Shown in pieces: positions 60,058-64,000 of a stretch of DNA of 64,000 bases. Source of the stretch: Pyrrhoderma lamaoense (Eukaryota > Basidiomycota > Agaricomycetes > Hymenochaetales > Hymenochaetaceae); contig NBAZ01000007.1 of assembly GCA_002794735.1 (NCBI GenBank), positions 682,001-746,000 on the forward strand, written 5' to 3'. A model generated the notes under the pieces. That model did no database searches, had not been told where the DNA came from, and saw only the letters and a list, made by a program, of their open reading frames with translations. How positions within the stretch are numbered: position 1 is the first letter of the stretch; each line of letters starts with the position of its first letter. The translations under genes and the position numbers were made by a program.

Positions 60058-63000
60058 GGAGAATGATGCGAGACTGTATACACAATACTAATAACGTAGC
60101 AAGTAGCACAAGCAAGAGAGCAAAGGGACCAACTTCCGAAGTGCGCTAAGTAAGTACGTCAAGACAGTGATGTCAGAGCGTGTTATTTCTCGATCACGTT
60201 ACATAGAGTTTGTCACGTAAACATAAGACCTGCGTTTCTTTGTGACTGTTAACTGTGACCCACTTCAGTACTCAGGCTTAGGCTACTAAAGTATTAGTGT
60301 ATTGGTAAGTTCATCCGTCCTCGGCTTCACATTTGTGAAGAATCATTGTCTGCAAAGATATTTATCCAAGCTCATTTCGGAATTTGAACACAATGATTGT
60401 CTGTCGCAGTGCTAGGCCGACCCTTCGATTTACATGATGAGATGAGCTGTGGCGTGGGTTTCATACACAAACCCTAACAAATGCCACCTTTCAATTCTTT
60501 CCTCTAATTTGTGTATCTTCTAGAGCACGGAACGGTATTTTTGGCCGCCATGGACCCTTTGTAAGCCCGTGTTTATCAGTCTATATTAAAAGAGAATTTT
60601 ACATTTTAGGGGAGGGGTTCACGAGATGGTTACGGAAGCAAAAAGACAAAGCCTATGCGGAAACTAAAAATAAAAGTCATGAGCATGCAAAGAGTCCTTC
60701 GAGTTACGTTACATCGAATCTTTTGTATTTCCTTGCTCAGAGACCGCCATGGATGTTCCGTATATGACTAAACACATCAAGTTTACTGAATTGCTCCTTC
60801 TAAAACGTTGACAGATATGCCGGTACAAAGTGGGGTATATGAGAAGGAACGAAAAAGCGCCCCCGTGACATGCTGTATAGTAGAGAGAAGCCCGAGACTC
60901 GGAAGAGACGAAGTGGAAGAGAGAGTATAAAATGAAATTGCAGAGCTTACGACAGAGAATTTCGAATCTAGTGACATTCTTATAAACTCCGCCAACAACA
61001 TGTCAATATTTCCCGTTCAGAGCTCCACACTCATGTTTTCTCACTCTCCCTTTTTTTCTTGCTATGCCGATGGGTTAAAATACAGGCACCAGCCACCGAA
61101 TTTTTTTTTTGACTTTTGATACTTTCTTCCTTCTCGGAGTGACAGCTCAAGGTTGTATGGATGTCCCCCCCCCCCATGCGGGCTTGAATGCACATGCTTG
61201 GTCTAAACCAAGTAACTTGAAGTCAAAAGATGAATTCAGAATTGCGAAATGTATATGAATTAGGAAAATTGCCCCTGCTGCCATCAACGATGTTCAATGT
61301 TTTTGACGAGCAATCTTATTGAGTGTGCATCGAATAGGTCCCGATAATCTGACTTTATGAATGATACACACGTATTATCACTATCTATTGCCACTTGTAC
61401 TGACAACTGTCATGCTGCACGCTGCACGCTCATCTTATCTGATGTAAGAAGGATGGCAATATACATATCCAGTCAGCCCTGAAGAGGAAGAAGGAGTATA
61501 CAGTTTCAAAAATCCTAGTGCTGCGACTAAACCACGATACAGGTGTCAGAGCAGCTCAATTAAAAAAAGTCTTTTGAGATACACTAGGAGTACTTTGGAG
61601 ATGTATGAACACGAAGGCCGGGAAGGCCGATAGAGTCCCAGTAAAGTGCGGTTATTCTGAGGAGATGCTTGTGTGAACGATTCTGGAGGAATGCCCGTGT
61701 GTAAAAACCACCAATTCGAATGCCTGCCTCCGAGATGGTACTTTAATGAGTCGTGCCGCTAATGACACAAGTGCTGTTTGGCATATATTGAATGAACACC
61801 ACATGTAGAACATGAGATAGGAAGAAGGAGTGAGAAGACGAGAGCCCCGTTATAATCAATAAAAGATATCTTTAGGTGTCGAGTTCCGGAGGAGTGCCTA
61901 CAAATGTATGCATGTGTCGTAGACGTGGATGACATCAGCTCCTTATGAGATCTCAAGTCGGATCCAAATTCCTTTTTTAGTATCATCTCAGTCCAGGATT
62001 GAAACTTCCAATGTGGGATAACGCTAGTCATGGGTCTCCCTTTGGCTTTGGCGGAGATTGTATGCTTCTTGTAAAATTTCCTCTTGTGAACGTGAGTAGT
62101 GCATAGGCCATCGCTTATGCCGACTCGGTGGTAGGGACATGCTATCCTATCAAGGAACAGTAAGGGTGAGCAATGCTATCAGAACACGAGCCAACAAAGG
62201 GATGAAAAGCGTGTCTCTAAATCAGCCGATCTGAGTAACTATATCAGTGGGAGAATGGGTGGGGGGTGGGCAGGAGATCGACGACAACTGGTGTTGTACA
62301 AGTAAATCCAGAGACGACTCATGGAGAATGCGATAAGCTCGTGGGCCGAAGAGTTTGAATATACGATATGTGGTGGGCATAGCCGGAATCGATATTAATG
62401 TGGAGGATGGAGATGCAGATAAGAGGGGTCGGTTTATGTGGAAATTAAAGACCTATCTGTAAAAGACAAACCAAAACAAGGGCCAGGAATGGGCTGCGGT
62501 GCTTTATGTGTATCAAGTGGGCATGTGGTAGAGAACCGAGTTAACTAGGGCCGTTGCAGGGAAAAAAGCTCCTCCATCGCAGTACATGTATGTGTAAACA
62601 AATGTTGGCAGGGATACGAGTTGATGGGTGGTGGCTTTCAAGGCGCCTACATAGGAGACATCAATTGGCTACTGTCTGAGATGACGCATTCCATCAGGTA
62701 GTTTAAACGCCGGGGGCGTATTAGCTCTCGGTTCTGGAACCGCTTTGACTCAAGTCGACTCAATTTTGTCATCGGAATTGAAGGGTCTGCCGTTGTCGTG
62801 TCGATTTAATTTCGCGTTATTTTTTAACAAGAGAAAAATAAGGAAGAGTAGAAAGATAAAAAAGAATTACAAAAGCGCTGCAGAAAAAAAAAAAGTCCAA
62901 ATGAGCCACAGCCCTAAGCACTGGTGTGGTTCTATAACGAAGCGTAACCGCAAATCATCTATTATAAGCGGGCGTCCCTGCAGACGGATCTCTCCTCCTC

Positions 63001-63174
63001 CGTCCGACGACACACCCACTTCCTCTTGCTCCTGACCACCATCATCTGGGATACAAGTCGAGTCACCATTTCCCCACTCCACCTGTCTACGTCTATATAG
63101 TTTTCGATCAATTTCGTCTTAGACTATCACTACCGTTTTCTCTCTGTACCATCTTCAACCGCGCGTCTCTTCTA
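60058..63174. other. Intergenic region, 3.1 kb
   Basis: Upstream of both flanking genes (the minus-strand small gene to the left, BCS1-like to the right), so it holds two promoters. Open frames are short and lack motifs. The composition is ordinary, with a few homopolymers (C9 near 61167). Nothing else is recognisable. Confidence 0.45.
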
Positions 63175-64000
63175 ATGGAGGCTCTCAAGTCACTTGTTGC
63201 TCCGCTTGTCGGCGGCGTAGCAGGTAACAGCGTTGTTGATGGAATGAAGCTTGTCGTCCTCGGTGGTACTGTGGAGACCGCCCGACGTATATCGAGCTCT
63301 GCATGGTACGTTCTCAACTTCAACTTCCTCTCCCTATGACGCGTTCTCACGCTCGCCTATCTAACTCCTTCCCTACATAGGTCCTCGTTCGTGAACTGTA
63401 AGCTAGACTTTCATCCCTAGTAATACTGTAATCTAACTTAGTACATAGCTTTTTTCTAACCGCTCACTTCTCCGAAGAGGACTATCCCTATGACTGGCTC
63501 ATGTTGTGGCTCTCCAAGCGCCCGGAATGGCAACGGTGTCGCGAGTTTGAGACCACAACTCGAACGATATCGCCCGGAATGATGTCAAGCACATCGACAG
63601 ACAACTCATTTGGTGACGACGATCTTGAGGGCGTCGAGCCTTCATTGGCAGACGACCTTACCCCAGGAATGGCCAAGACTAGAGTAGTCTTCCAGCCCAC
63701 TTTCGACAGTACCCACACTATCTACTATCGGGGCCATTGGTTACGCGTTCGCAGAACTAGGAAGAATGATGGCGACCTGGAAGTCATTTCCGTCAGGTAA
63801 GCCTTCTCTCCTATTCCAACCAACAGTTGTTTCCTCGGACTTCCTTTCCGGTTTCCGATCAATATTTCGTTTGTTGCTGTGTCATTCAGCGCCCTGGTAT
63901 TAGTATTATTATTGTAATTATTTACTCATTTCAAACCACTCTTTTTTCACAGTGTTGTTGCGAGGAATAACAACATCCTTAAGCAGCTCGTACTTCAAGC
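63175..64000 (+). CDS. BCS1-like mitochondrial AAA ATPase (5' part)
   Basis: BCS1 translocates the Rieske protein during complex III assembly; fungi also carry paralogues of unclear role. Exons 63175-63305, 63381-63397 (17 nt), 63449-63796 and 63953 onward, cut by the window end. The sequence shows the BCS1 N-terminal domain: ETARRISSSAWSSFVN, then FFLTAHFSEEDYPYDWLMLWLS, KRPEWQRCREFETTTR and, past an acidic insert, TIYYRGHWLRVRR. The AAA core lies beyond the window. An N-terminal hydrophobic stretch (VDGMKLVVLGGTVETARR region) is weaker than a typical BCS1 membrane helix. One T appears missing from the T6 run at 63450-63455: with six T's exon 3 hits a stop at once, with seven the family sequence continues. 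Confidence 0.85.

Noticed and set aside
1..64000. tRNA, rRNA, CRISPR arrays, transposons or virus-derived genes
   Set aside because: No B-box-like tRNA signature in a plausible context, no reverse transcriptase, integrase, transposase or capsid-like frames, no long terminal or inverted repeats, and no spaced direct repeats were seen by eye.

Overview
This window is nuclear DNA from a filamentous or dimorphic fungus, most likely a basidiomycete (Agaricomycotina level; I cannot place it lower). Reasons: intron-dense genes with short GT-AG introns (mostly 45-90 nt), a basidiomycete-style Zn2Cys6 regulator, a GPI-anchored cupredoxin, and fungal versions of UBC6, SRC1/HEH, VPS23, NOC3, APC5 and MSO1. 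I see no rRNA, tRNA, transposon, virus-derived or CRISPR sequence.

Layout. 1-84: tail of a possible upstream gene. 305-1594 (+): NEPRO/RMP1-like RNA-processing protein. 2521-5713 (+): UBC6/UBE2J tail-anchored E2 of ER-associated degradation. 5714-11763: 6 kb of low-complexity intergenic DNA. 11764-12882 (+): Ser-rich protein of unknown function. 16219-18450 (-): mitochondrial sulfide:quinone oxidoreductase, divergent from 19007-21082 (+), an MSO1-like exocytosis protein. 23082-24579 (+): secreted GPI cupredoxin. 25331-28831 (+): Zn2Cys6 transcription factor. 29213-31927 (+): SRC1/HEH inner nuclear membrane LEM/MSC protein. 36329-39612 (-): VPS23/TSG101 of ESCRT-I, divergent from 39947-41617 (+), a TEA/ATTS-domain transcription factor. 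41618-50990: 9.4 kb with no recognisable gene. 50991-53881 (-): NOC3, divergent from 54097-57130 (+), APC5. 57640-58940 (+): CCoAMT-type O-methyltransferase with broken frames. 59251-60057 (-): small, probably N-myristoylated protein of unknown function. 63175-64000 (+): 5' part of a BCS1-like AAA ATPase.

The genes are mostly unrelated housekeeping functions (ubiquitin/ERAD, nuclear envelope, ESCRT, ribosome biogenesis, cell-cycle ubiquitin ligase, mitochondrial sulfide oxidation and complex III assembly) plus two DNA-binding regulators. There is no sign of an operon-like or metabolic cluster. Three gene pairs share short divergent promoters.

Two patterns cut across the window. First, micro-exons of 8-25 nt appear in five different genes; their phases fit exactly and they encode conserved residues. 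Second, several otherwise well-conserved genes need a single base, nearly always one extra base, to keep frame, often at a short G run. Long-read homopolymer undercalling is the simplest explanation, but a decaying O-methyltransferase is possible. Exon coordinates were worked out by hand from splice consensus, reading phase and remembered family patterns, so they are predictions.
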